Assembly (NCBI GenBank): GCA_028289445.1
Contig: JANQPO010000016.1
Span: forward strand, 116,458 to 180,457
Direction: 5' to 3'
DNA: 64,000 nucleotides
Source: Tepidamorphaceae bacterium
GTDB lineage: Bacteria; Pseudomonadota; Alphaproteobacteria; Rhizobiales; JAKSCL01
Notes under the pieces: generated by a model
The model's input: only the letters and a program-made list of their open reading frames with translations
What the model was told of the DNA's origin: nothing
Database searches by the model: none
Translations under genes and position numbers: made by a program
Shown: positions 27,255-34,984 of the stretch, piece by piece
Layout of the letters: the number at the start of each line of letters is the position of its first letter
Numbering within the stretch: the stretch's first letter is position 1

Positions 27255-28343
27255 ATGAAGAGACGCGACTTTTTGAAAGGCGGTGCGGCCGGCGCCGTTG
27301 CCGCTTCGACGCTTGCTGCGCCTGCAATCGCGCAGGACAAGCAGCAGTGGAAAATGGTCACGGCTTGGCCGAAAAATCTGCCCGGACCGGGCGTTGCCGC
27401 GCAGAACCTGGCCGATCGCATCACCACGCTGTCCGGCGGTCGTATCGAGGTGAAGCTGTTCGCCGCCGGCGAACTGGTACCGGGGCGCGGTGTGTTCGAT
27501 GCCGTGTCGGAAGGGACCGCCGAGCTTTATCACGCCGTTCCGGCCTATTGGGGCTCGAAGTCGAAGGGCATCTTGCTGTTCGGGTCGCAGCCTTTCGGCC
27601 TTCAGGCCGACGAACAGGTCGGCTGGCTCACCCATGGCGGCGGCCAGGCGCTTTACGATGAAATGTATGCGCGCTTTGGCTTGAAGCCGTTCCTGTGCGG
27701 CAACTCCGGGCCGCAAATGGCCGGTTGGTTCCGCAGCGAGATCAACTCGGCCGATGACCTGAAGGGCCTGAAATTCCGCACCACCGGTCTGGCGTCCGAG
27801 ATGGCCGCCAAGCTCGGCATGGCCGTTCAAGCGATGGGCGGCCGCGACATGTTCCAGGCGCTCCAATCCGGCGCCATCGATGCCGGCGAGTTCATTGGTC
27901 CTTGGACCGACAGCGCGCTCGGCTATTACCAGATCGCTAAGAACTACTACTGGCCCGGCGTCGGCGAGCCGTCCTCGGCGGAGGAGTGCGCCATCAACGC
28001 GGATGTCTTCAACGGGCTGCCGGACGATCTGAAGAGCGCCGTGCAACTGGCCTGCGAAAGCCTCTACAATCCGGTTTGGACCGAGTACACGACGAAGCAC
28101 GCCCTGGCGCTGCAAAAGCTGGTCGCCGAAGAGGGCGTTCAGGTCAAGAAGCTGCCCGATGACGTGATCGACGCCATGGGTCAGGCCGCCAGCGAAGTGA
28201 TCGACGAATTGCGTCAGGATGACGACGCGCTGGTCAAGCAGATCGTCGAGAGCTTCGTTGCCTATCGTGACTCCGTCGGTCGCTATAAGACCTATGCCGA
28301 CAATGGCCAGATGAACGCGCGCGGCGCCGTGCTCGGATTCTAG
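27255..28343 (+). CDS. TAT-exported TRAP transporter substrate-binding protein (TakP-like)
   Basis: The 362-residue DctP-family protein begins MKRRDFLKGGAAGAVAASTLAAPAIAQ, a twin-arginine signal with an AxA-type cleavage site. The mature part has WKMVTAWPKNLPGPG, HAVPAYWGSKSKGILLFGSQPFG, the Arg-containing LKGLKFRTTGLASEM, and GEFIGPWTDSALGY, as in the TakP group that binds 2-oxoacids. A GGAGAGGAG precedes the ATG. Directly behind hutU, so histidine, urocanate or a 2-oxo acid could be its ligand; this is inference. Confidence 0.92.
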   Translation: MKRRDFLKGGAAGAVAASTLAAPAIAQDKQQWKMVTAWPKNLPGPGVAAQNLADRITTLSGGRIEVKLFAAGELVPGRGVFDAVSEGTAELYHAVPAYWGSKSKGILLFGSQPFGLQADEQVGWLTHGGGQALYDEMYARFGLKPFLCGNSGPQMAGWFRSEINSADDLKGLKFRTTGLASEMAAKLGMAVQAMGGRDMFQALQSGAIDAGEFIGPWTDSALGYYQIAKNYYWPGVGEPSSAEECAINADVFNGLPDDLKSAVQLACESLYNPVWTEYTTKHALALQKLVAEEGVQVKKLPDDVIDAMGQAASEVIDELRQDDDALVKQIVESFVAYRDSVGRYKTYADNGQMNARGAVLGF

Positions 28344-28362
28344 CGACGCACAAGCAAACTAA

Positions 28363-28397
28363 AGACGAGACCCCGGGCTTGACCCGGGGTCTCGTCT
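28363..28397. repeat. Alphaproteobacterial CCCGGG palindromic repeat / stem-loop
   Basis: A 15-bp perfect inverted repeat: arm 28363-28377 ends GACCCCGGG, arm 28383-28397 begins CCCGGGGTC, loop CTTGA. No T-tract. The core CCCGGGCTTGACCCGGGG is an intergenic palindrome I know to be frequent in many alphaproteobacterial genomes. Located between the binding-protein gene and the permease genes, it could also stabilise the upstream transcript. Confidence 0.75.
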
Positions 28398-28428
28398 CAT
28401 GCGGTTTTGTGCGGGGCAGGGGATCATC

Positions 28429-28932
28429 ATGATCGGATTGGCCGACAGCCTTGATCGGATCAATCGCTGGGTCGGGCTCATGGTCCGCTGGCTGGCGCTG
28501 ACCATGGTGCTGACCCAATTCGTTGTCGTCGTTCTGCGTTACGTCTTTGGATACTCATGGGTCGCGCTCAACGAAAGCGTGCTCTACCAGCACGCCGCGC
28601 TCTTCATGCTGGGCGCCGGCTACACGCTCCTGATCGACGGCCATGTCCGGGTCGACATTTTCTATGCCAAGGCGGGTGACCGGCTGAAGGCGGTGATCGA
28701 CACGGCCGGGCACTTGCTTCTATTGATCCCCTCCATGGTCGTCCTGCTCTACTGGTCGTGGCCGTCGGTGCGCAACGCCTGGGCGATCCTTGAAGGGCCG
28801 ATTTCCGTCGGGGGCATCCCGGCGTCGTTCCTCCTGAAGTCGCTCATCCCGGCATTCTGCATTCTTCTTCTCATCCAGTCGTTGGCCTGCCTGTTGCGCA
28901 ATCTTATCCGGCTTCGGGCAGCACCTGCATGA
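28429..28932 (+). CDS. TRAP transporter small permease (DctQ type)
   Basis: The 167-residue protein has four hydrophobic helices (about 15-37, 50-70, 88-110, 128-150) and the family segment YTLLIDGHVRVDIFYAK. ATG 28429 follows CAGGGGA; the in-frame ATG at 28399 lies at the edge of the palindromic repeat and is less likely. Stop overlaps the large permease by 4 nt. Confidence 0.9.
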   Translation: MIGLADSLDRINRWVGLMVRWLALTMVLTQFVVVVLRYVFGYSWVALNESVLYQHAALFMLGAGYTLLIDGHVRVDIFYAKAGDRLKAVIDTAGHLLLLIPSMVVLLYWSWPSVRNAWAILEGPISVGGIPASFLLKSLIPAFCILLLIQSLACLLRNLIRLRAAPA

Positions 28933-30479
28933 CCCTGCCGCTCGACCTTTTGATGTTCGCGGCATTGATCGCCTGCATCCTTGTTGGCTTTCCCGTGTCG
29001 TTCTCGATCGCCGGTGTTGCCACGGTCTTCGCCATTTTGGGTGCGGTTTTCGGGATCATGGACCTGTCGCTTCTGGGCGCACTTGGGCAGCGGGTCTTCG
29101 GGGTGCTCACCAACCCGGTACTGATCGCCATCCCGCTCTTCGTTTTCATGGGTATCGTGCTTGAAAAGAGCCGGATCGCGGAAGACCTGCTTGAGACGAT
29201 GGGTCGGCTTTTCGGCGGGATTCGCGGCGGGCTTGGTGTGTCGGTCGTCCTGGTCGGCGCACTCTTGGCGGCGTCGACGGGGATCGTCGGCGCGACGGTG
29301 ATTGCCATGGGCTTGATCGCGCTGCCGACCATGCTGAAGAACGGTTACAATCCAACGCTGGCCTCCGGCACGGTGTGCACAGCAGGGACGCTGGGCCAGA
29401 TCATTCCGCCATCGACGCTCCTCATCATCCTGTCGGACGTCATGTCCAACGCCTATCAGCAGGCGCAGTTCGAGCAGGGCAAGTTCACGGTCGAGACCAT
29501 CTCCGTCGGTCAGATCTTCGCCGCAGCACTTCTGCCCGGACTGGCGCTCGTCGTTCTCTATATCGTCTACATCCTGGTGCGGGCTTGGCTCATTCCAGGC
29601 GATGCCCCGGCCGCCAGACAACTGGATGCGCGGCCCTCGGCCCGTGCCGTTGTCGGCGCGGTCGTGCCGCCGGTCATCCTCATTGTCGCGGTTCTTGGCG
29701 CCATCCTGGGCGGTGTGGCCACGCCGACCGAAGCTGCCTCGGTCGGTGCCATCGGCGCGGTGCTGATGGCCGGCCACAGGCAGGGCGTGCACCCGCAGTT
29801 GATCTTCGCCGGTGCTGCAGCGCTTCTGCTTCTGGGTGTGTTTGCCGGCCTGGCGCCCGTTCGCCTTCAACGCAGCGACGTGACGGCGCTCGATTGGGGG
29901 CAGGGGACGCTCTACGCCGCACTCGCCATCATCGGCTTCGTCGCCATCGTGGTGTCGCTTGTCAAAAGCGACCGGTCCGGCATCCTGAAACCGGCGATGA
30001 CCCAGACCATGACCGTCACGGCCATGATCTTCGCCACGATCCTGACAGCCAGCATCTTCTCGCTCGTCTTCGTGGGACTGGGCGGCGAAGAACGCATGAA
30101 AGAGATCATCACGGCGATGCCCGGCGGCCCGACCGGCGCGTTGATCTTCTGCATGGCGCTGATTTTCGTGCTCGGCTTCTTTCTCGATTTCGTCGAGATC
30201 ACCGTCATCCTTTTGCCGCTGATCACGCCGGTGCTGATCCTCATGGGCCACGACCCGATGTGGTTGGCCATCCTGATCGCCATCAATCTGCAAACGTCGT
30301 TCCTGACCCCGCCCTTCGGCTTCTCGCTGTTTTATTTGCGCGGGGCCGCGCCGAAGGAGATTTCGACCGGCCAGATTTATCTCGGTGTCATGCCGTTCAT
30401 CGTCCTGCAGGTTGTCGGCATTGCGGTCATCTGGTTGCTCCCGGCACTGCCCACCTGGCTGCCCGAAGTGCTCTTTTAA
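28929..30479 (+). CDS. TRAP transporter large permease (DctM/TakM type)
   Basis: At 516 residues it is longer than ordinary DctM (about 430). It has VGFPVSFSIAGVATVF, IPLFVFMGIVLEKSRIAEDLLETM, STGIVGATVIAMGLIALPTML, GTLGQIIPPSTLLIILSDVM, ATPTEAASVGAIGAVLM and LQTSFLTPPFGFSLFYLRG. Extra length lies in the middle (about 270-340), where added helices are usual for transporters with TakP-like binding proteins. Final gene of the hut-TRAP run. Confidence 0.92.
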   Translation: MTLPLDLLMFAALIACILVGFPVSFSIAGVATVFAILGAVFGIMDLSLLGALGQRVFGVLTNPVLIAIPLFVFMGIVLEKSRIAEDLLETMGRLFGGIRGGLGVSVVLVGALLAASTGIVGATVIAMGLIALPTMLKNGYNPTLASGTVCTAGTLGQIIPPSTLLIILSDVMSNAYQQAQFEQGKFTVETISVGQIFAAALLPGLALVVLYIVYILVRAWLIPGDAPAARQLDARPSARAVVGAVVPPVILIVAVLGAILGGVATPTEAASVGAIGAVLMAGHRQGVHPQLIFAGAAALLLLGVFAGLAPVRLQRSDVTALDWGQGTLYAALAIIGFVAIVVSLVKSDRSGILKPAMTQTMTVTAMIFATILTASIFSLVFVGLGGEERMKEIITAMPGGPTGALIFCMALIFVLGFFLDFVEITVILLPLITPVLILMGHDPMWLAILIAINLQTSFLTPPFGFSLFYLRGAAPKEISTGQIYLGVMPFIVLQVVGIAVIWLLPALPTWLPEVLF

Positions 30480-30607
30480 AGCCGAAGCCGTTCACCAGGC
30501 GGCGCCAGCCGGATTAGACATTGGACTGTCGCGCCGTTGCGCTAGGTCAAGGCATTGAGGCGCCAACGGCCGCACGACCACGCCAATTGCTCGGAGAGGT
30601 ATCCGCA

Positions 30608-33289
30608 ATGGGACCGAGTCAACTCGATCCGCTGTTTAATCCGCGTTCGATCGCCGTTTTTGGCGCCAGCGAATCTGGACGCTCGGTGGGATCCCTTGTC
30701 TTCGCGAACCTGTTGGCCGGCGGGTTTGACGGGCCGATTGTTCCCATTAATCCGAAATACGACGCGGTCGCCGGCCAGCGCTGCTATGCGGCAATCGCGG
30801 ATGTCGACGAGCGGATCGATTTGGCGGTCGTTGCCACGCCCGCCGCAACGGTTGCGGGCATTTTCCGCGATTGCGGCGAAGTCGGCGTTCGCCATGTGAT
30901 CGTTCTGTCGGCCGGATTTGGTGAGGCCGGGGCGACGGGCGCGGCATTGGGCGAAGAGATCGCCGAGGTCGCGCGTCAACACGACATCCGTTTTCTGGGC
31001 CCCAATTGCGTCGGCGTGGTGCGGCCCTGGCTCGGCATGAACGCGACCTTCTTGAAGTCCACGACTCCGAAAGGCCGGCTGGCGCTGGTGTCGCAGTCGG
31101 GCGCATTGTGTTCGGCGATTTCAGATTGGGCCGAGCCGCATCATTTGGGGTTCTCCGCGCTCGTTTCGCTAGGCAATTCCGCCGATATCGGCTTCGGCGA
31201 CATCTTGAACGTACTGGCCAACGATCCGAAGACCGATGCGATCCTGCTCTACGTCGAAGGGGTCCGCGATGCGCGGTCCTTCATGAGTGCGCTGAGAATA
31301 GCAGCGCGGATAAAACCGGTGGTCGTGCTGAAGGCCGGTCGCCACAATCAAAGCGCCAAGGCCGCCAACACCCACACAGGCGCGCTGATCGGTTCGGATT
31401 CCGTTTTCGACGCAGCACTGGAACGAGCCGGTGCGGTCAGGGTCGGCACGTTCGGACAACTCTTCGCGGCCGCTGAAATCCTCTCCGCCAGCTTTCGCGC
31501 CAGCGGCAACCGGCTCGGCATCATCACCAATGGCGGCGGCGCCGGCGTGCTGGCGGCGGATCGCGCGGGCGACCTTGGCGTCGATCTGCCTAAGCCGTCC
31601 GACGACACCATCGCGGCCCTCGACGCGGTTCTTCCGGCCTATTGGTCGCGGTCCAATCCGATCGACATCTTGGGCGACGCGACGCCGGACATGTACGCAG
31701 CCGCCATTCGTCATGCGGTCGCCGACGAAGCGTTCGACGGTGTGCTCGTCATGCTGACACCGCAGGCGATGACAGCGGCGACCGAAGCAGCCGACGCGGT
31801 GCTCTCGGCGGTGCCGGACGGCAATCGCAAGCCGGTTTTCGCCTGCTGGATGGGCGAGACTTCTGTCGCTGAAGCTCGCCAGAAGCTGAGTGCGGCCGGC
31901 GTTCCCGATTTCACAGTCCCAGAGCGCGCCGTGGAAGCCTTCTCTTATCTCGCGCGCCATGATCTGAACCACCGCATGGCGCTTGAAACGCCGGGTCCGC
32001 TATCGGCCCTCGATCCGCCGGATCTCAGCGGTGCAAATATCATCATCGATGGCGCCTTGGCAGAAGGCCGCACGATGCTGTCGGATATCGAGTCCAAGGC
32101 GATCATGCGGGCCTTCCAAATCCCGTGCAACACGACGATCGAGGCCGATAGCCCGGCCAAGGCGTTGATCGCGGCGGAAACGCTCGGCTTTCCCGTCGCG
32201 CTGAAGATCAACTCGCCGCAGATCAGCCACAAGTCCGATGTCGGTGGTGTGCGGATCAACATCATGACCGCGGCTGACGTCCACGCCGCGTTCCGCGAGA
32301 TCGTCGAGAGCGCCGGGGCGGCGCGCCCGGATGCGACCATCCTGGGCGTGACGGTTGAGCCCATGGCACAGGTCGCCGACGCGCGCGAATTGGTGATTGG
32401 CGCAAGCCGCGATCCGATCTTCGGTCCGACGATCCTGTTCGGCGCGGGTGGCACGATGGTCGAAATTCTGCGTGACAGCGCAGTATCCCTGCCGCCGCTC
32501 AATGCCGTCCTGGCCGAGCGGCTCATCAACCGCACCAAGGTCTCGCGTCTGCTTGACGCCTTTCGCGACCGCCCAGCCGTCGATCGGCAGGCGGTCATCG
32601 ATGTTCTGTTGCGAGTGTCGGATCTCGTCTGCGAGCTGCCGGCCATCACCGAACTCGACATCAATCCGCTGTTCGCTGGCCCTGACGGGGTGATCGCCGT
32701 CGACGTGCGCATCGGGATCGCTCGCCCGGCCGGCGACGCGGATGCCTACGACCACATGGCCATTCGGCCCTATCCGCGCGATCTGGTGCAAACCACACTT
32801 TTGACGGACGGGACATCGCTGACAATAAGGCCGATCCGGCCCGAGGACGCCGAAAGCGAAAAGGCGTTCATCCGCGACCTCTCGCCTGAAGCCAAGCAAT
32901 TCCGCTTCATGCACGCGCTTGATGAACTGCCGCCGGAGCTTCTGGCACAGTTCACGCAAATCGACTACGACCGCGAAATGGCCCTGATCGCTTTCACCGA
33001 AGAGGGGGATAAAGCCGTTCAACAGGGCGTGGCGCGCTATGTCATCAACCCTGACGCGACGAGCTGCGAGTTCGCCATCGTCGTCTCCGACAAGCGCCAG
33101 AACCAGGGCATCGGCACGCGCTTGATGAAGGCGCTGATCGACACCGCTCGCGATCATGGCCTCTCGACCATGGAGGGGGCGGTGCTGGCCAATAACCGCG
33201 CCATGCTGCAATTGATGGACGAACTCGGCTTTCGCAAAAGCCGGTCGGCGGATGATCCAGACGTTTTCGTCGTCTCGCGAGATTTATGA
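30608..33289 (+). CDS. NDP-forming acyl-CoA synthetase fused to GNAT acetyltransferase (Pat/PatZ architecture)
   Basis: An 893-residue fusion. Order: CoA-binding Rossmann domain (1-130, SIAVFGASESGRSVGS), succinyl-CoA-ligase-like domains (about 145-440, LALVSQSGALCSAI and GAL segment with His256 in NTHTGALIGSD), ATP-grasp domain (about 480-710, LKINSPQISHKSDVGGV), and a C-terminal GNAT domain (about 735-893, acetyl-CoA loop RQNQGIGTRLM near 830). This is the layout of E. coli PatZ and Salmonella Pat, which acetylate lysines such as that of acetyl-CoA synthetase. The HTG histidine is retained here, so synthetase activity is also possible. ATG 30608 follows AGAGGT. An HDAC-family gene follows 4 bp later. 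Confidence 0.88.
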   Translation: MGPSQLDPLFNPRSIAVFGASESGRSVGSLVFANLLAGGFDGPIVPINPKYDAVAGQRCYAAIADVDERIDLAVVATPAATVAGIFRDCGEVGVRHVIVLSAGFGEAGATGAALGEEIAEVARQHDIRFLGPNCVGVVRPWLGMNATFLKSTTPKGRLALVSQSGALCSAISDWAEPHHLGFSALVSLGNSADIGFGDILNVLANDPKTDAILLYVEGVRDARSFMSALRIAARIKPVVVLKAGRHNQSAKAANTHTGALIGSDSVFDAALERAGAVRVGTFGQLFAAAEILSASFRASGNRLGIITNGGGAGVLAADRAGDLGVDLPKPSDDTIAALDAVLPAYWSRSNPIDILGDATPDMYAAAIRHAVADEAFDGVLVMLTPQAMTAATEAADAVLSAVPDGNRKPVFACWMGETSVAEARQKLSAAGVPDFTVPERAVEAFSYLARHDLNHRMALETPGPLSALDPPDLSGANIIIDGALAEGRTMLSDIESKAIMRAFQIPCNTTIEADSPAKALIAAETLGFPVALKINSPQISHKSDVGGVRINIMTAADVHAAFREIVESAGAARPDATILGVTVEPMAQVADARELVIGASRDPIFGPTILFGAGGTMVEILRDSAVSLPPLNAVLAERLINRTKVSRLLDAFRDRPAVDRQAVIDVLLRVSDLVCELPAITELDINPLFAGPDGVIAVDVRIGIARPAGDADAYDHMAIRPYPRDLVQTTLLTDGTSLTIRPIRPEDAESEKAFIRDLSPEAKQFRFMHALDELPPELLAQFTQIDYDREMALIAFTEEGDKAVQQGVARYVINPDATSCEFAIVVSDKRQNQGIGTRLMKALIDTARDHGLSTMEGAVLANNRAMLQLMDELGFRKSRSADDPDVFVVSRDL

Positions 33290-33293
33290 GACC

Positions 33294-34211
33294 ATGCTGG
33301 CCGTCATTTCCCATCCCGATTGCCTTTTGCACGACGCCGGTCCGCATCATCCCGAGCAGCCCGAACGGCTTCACGCGATCAACAACCAGATCATCATGTC
33401 GGGGCTCGATTTCGTCGTGCGCCATCACGATGCTCCGCTTGCCACGCGCGAGCAGTTGGCCCGTGTCCACGATGGCGCATACATCGACCGAATTTTCGAC
33501 TTGGCGCCAAAGCACGGCTTCTTCGCAATCGACGGTGACACGGTGATGTCGCCCGCGACGCTGAAGGCGGCCCTCAGGGCGGCCGGCGCCGGCATTCTCG
33601 GCGTCGACCTGATCATGGACGGCGCCGCCGACGCCGTCTTTTGCGCGGTCCGCCCGCCCGGCCACCATGCCGAACGCGACCGCGCAATGGGTTTCTGCCT
33701 ATTCGACAACATCGCGGTTGCTGCCGCTCACGCGCTCAATGAGCACGGACTGGATCGCGTGGCGATTGTCGACTTCGACGTCCACCACGGCAACGGGACA
33801 GAGGACATTTTCAAGGATGACGACCGCGTCCTGTTTTGCTCCAGCTTCCAGCACCCGTTCTATCCGTTCACGGGCCACGAATCCGCCGAGGCGCACATCG
33901 TCAACATTCCGCTCAGCGCAGGAACCGAGGGGGCAGGGTTCCGGGACGCGGTCAGAGCGCACTGGCTGCCGGCGCTCGATGCCTTTGACCCGCAGTTTCT
34001 CTTCATTTCCGCCGGCTTCGACGGCCATGTTCTGGACGACATGGCGGGACTGAACCTGTCGGAGCAGGATTATGCCTGGGTCACGGAACAACTCGTCGCC
34101 GTCGCCGGACGTCACGCCCAGGGCCGCGTTGTGTCCATGCTGGAAGGCGGTTATGAGACAGGCTCCCTGGCGCGCAGCGTCGTCGCTCACCTCAAGGCGC
34201 TGCTTGGCTGA
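33294..34211 (+). CDS. Histone-deacetylase-family amidohydrolase
   Basis: Zinc-dependent deacetylase fold, 305 residues. Visible: ISHPDCLLHDAGPHHPEQPERL at the start, the catalytic His pair of RPPGHHA (H124, H125), zinc ligands in VDFDVHHGNGTED (D162, H164), and FISAGFDGH with the third zinc Asp. It belongs to the acetoin-utilization/acetylpolyamine deacetylase class of bacterial HDACs. ATG 33294 is chosen since it leaves the upstream gene intact; an in-frame start at 33252 would overlap it by 38 nt. Pairing with a Pat-like acetyltransferase suggests reversible acylation. Confidence 0.92.
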   Translation: MLAVISHPDCLLHDAGPHHPEQPERLHAINNQIIMSGLDFVVRHHDAPLATREQLARVHDGAYIDRIFDLAPKHGFFAIDGDTVMSPATLKAALRAAGAGILGVDLIMDGAADAVFCAVRPPGHHAERDRAMGFCLFDNIAVAAAHALNEHGLDRVAIVDFDVHHGNGTEDIFKDDDRVLFCSSFQHPFYPFTGHESAEAHIVNIPLSAGTEGAGFRDAVRAHWLPALDAFDPQFLFISAGFDGHVLDDMAGLNLSEQDYAWVTEQLVAVAGRHAQGRVVSMLEGGYETGSLARSVVAHLKALLG

Positions 34212-34240
34212 CGCCGACGCTTTTGGCAGAAAGCAGGCGT

Positions 34241-34984
34241 TCAAGATAACAATAGAAGAGGCACCCTTAAGCGCTCGATGGGATTCAGGAACTCTGGATC
34301 AGCGTCGCGTAGAGGTGCAGCCGGTCCAACGACGAAGTGCACAGGATCGGATCGTGTCGAGATGCCGGTGTCTGCGGTGTTTAGTTGAACGACGGTTGCC
34401 CCGGTCGCCATCCCGATCTCTTCGGCAACGGCCGAGATCCGCTCTGAGCCGGAGCCTTGTGAATCGAGCACGGCGATGCGCCAAGCCCGGTCGATGGCCG
34501 CCACCCGTGTATGCGCTGGCAAGATCAGAACGCCGCCCTCCGCTGGCGCCATCGCGGCCGCAAGGCGGATAACATCGCGCCAGCGCGCTGCGATCGCATC
34601 GGCCCGGATGACCAGTATGTCGCTTTTGCCCACCCGCCCTTCGATACTCGATTGTATTCGGCTGCGGGTCGCGGAGAACGTCCAGGCTAAGTGTGCGCTC
34701 TCCGCGCGCTGTCGCACCACCGCATGACAGCGTCTTGCTTCAAGCTGCATCCTGGACTGCACCGCCGGCGTGTCGTCCTCTAGCACTTCGCCGCGAAACC
34801 CAACCAAATTTCGAAGAGGGAGCGCACACGCCGTCAGCAGGTCGTCATCCTCAATGAACTGCGCCACCAGGTCGCGATGGAGCGCACGCGCGAGATTGAC
34901 GGCCACGTCAACGGCCGCTTCGGCGTCGCTTGCGGATGAGAGGTGAAGCAGAAGACGCGGGCGGGTTGCCGGTTGGCCGATCAT
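34241..34984 (-). CDS. Uncharacterised protein, possible Usp-like fold
   Basis: The 247-residue protein begins RPRLLLHLSSASDAEAAVDVAVNLARAL, reminiscent of the first strand-helix of universal stress proteins, and later has KSDILVIRA and VGPAAPLRDAD, but lacks a clear GxxGxxxxxxGS ATP loop. A second half (AWRIAVLDSQGSGSERISAVAEEI) looks like a repeat of the first, as in tandem Usp proteins. Function unknown. Its ATG overlaps the stop of the Lon-like protease gene (ATGA), so the two are made together. Confidence 0.6.
   Translation of the reverse strand: MIGQPATRPRLLLHLSSASDAEAAVDVAVNLARALHRDLVAQFIEDDDLLTACALPLRNLVGFRGEVLEDDTPAVQSRMQLEARRCHAVVRQRAESAHLAWTFSATRSRIQSSIEGRVGKSDILVIRADAIAARWRDVIRLAAAMAPAEGGVLILPAHTRVAAIDRAWRIAVLDSQGSGSERISAVAEEIGMATGATVVQLNTADTGISTRSDPVHFVVGPAAPLRDADPEFLNPIERLRVPLLLLS

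Noticed and set aside
28363..28397. Rho-independent terminator for the TRAP binding-protein gene
   Set aside because: Strong stem but no T-tract; sequence fits the palindromic repeat better.
28749..30293. 514-codon open frame on the minus strand
   Set aside because: Antisense to the TRAP large permease; its translation is rich in Asp/His/Arg and matches no protein pattern, as expected for the shadow of a GC-rich gene.
32000..33211. 403-codon minus-strand frame
   Set aside because: Antisense to the acyl-CoA synthetase/GNAT fusion; no domain or plausible ribosome-binding site.
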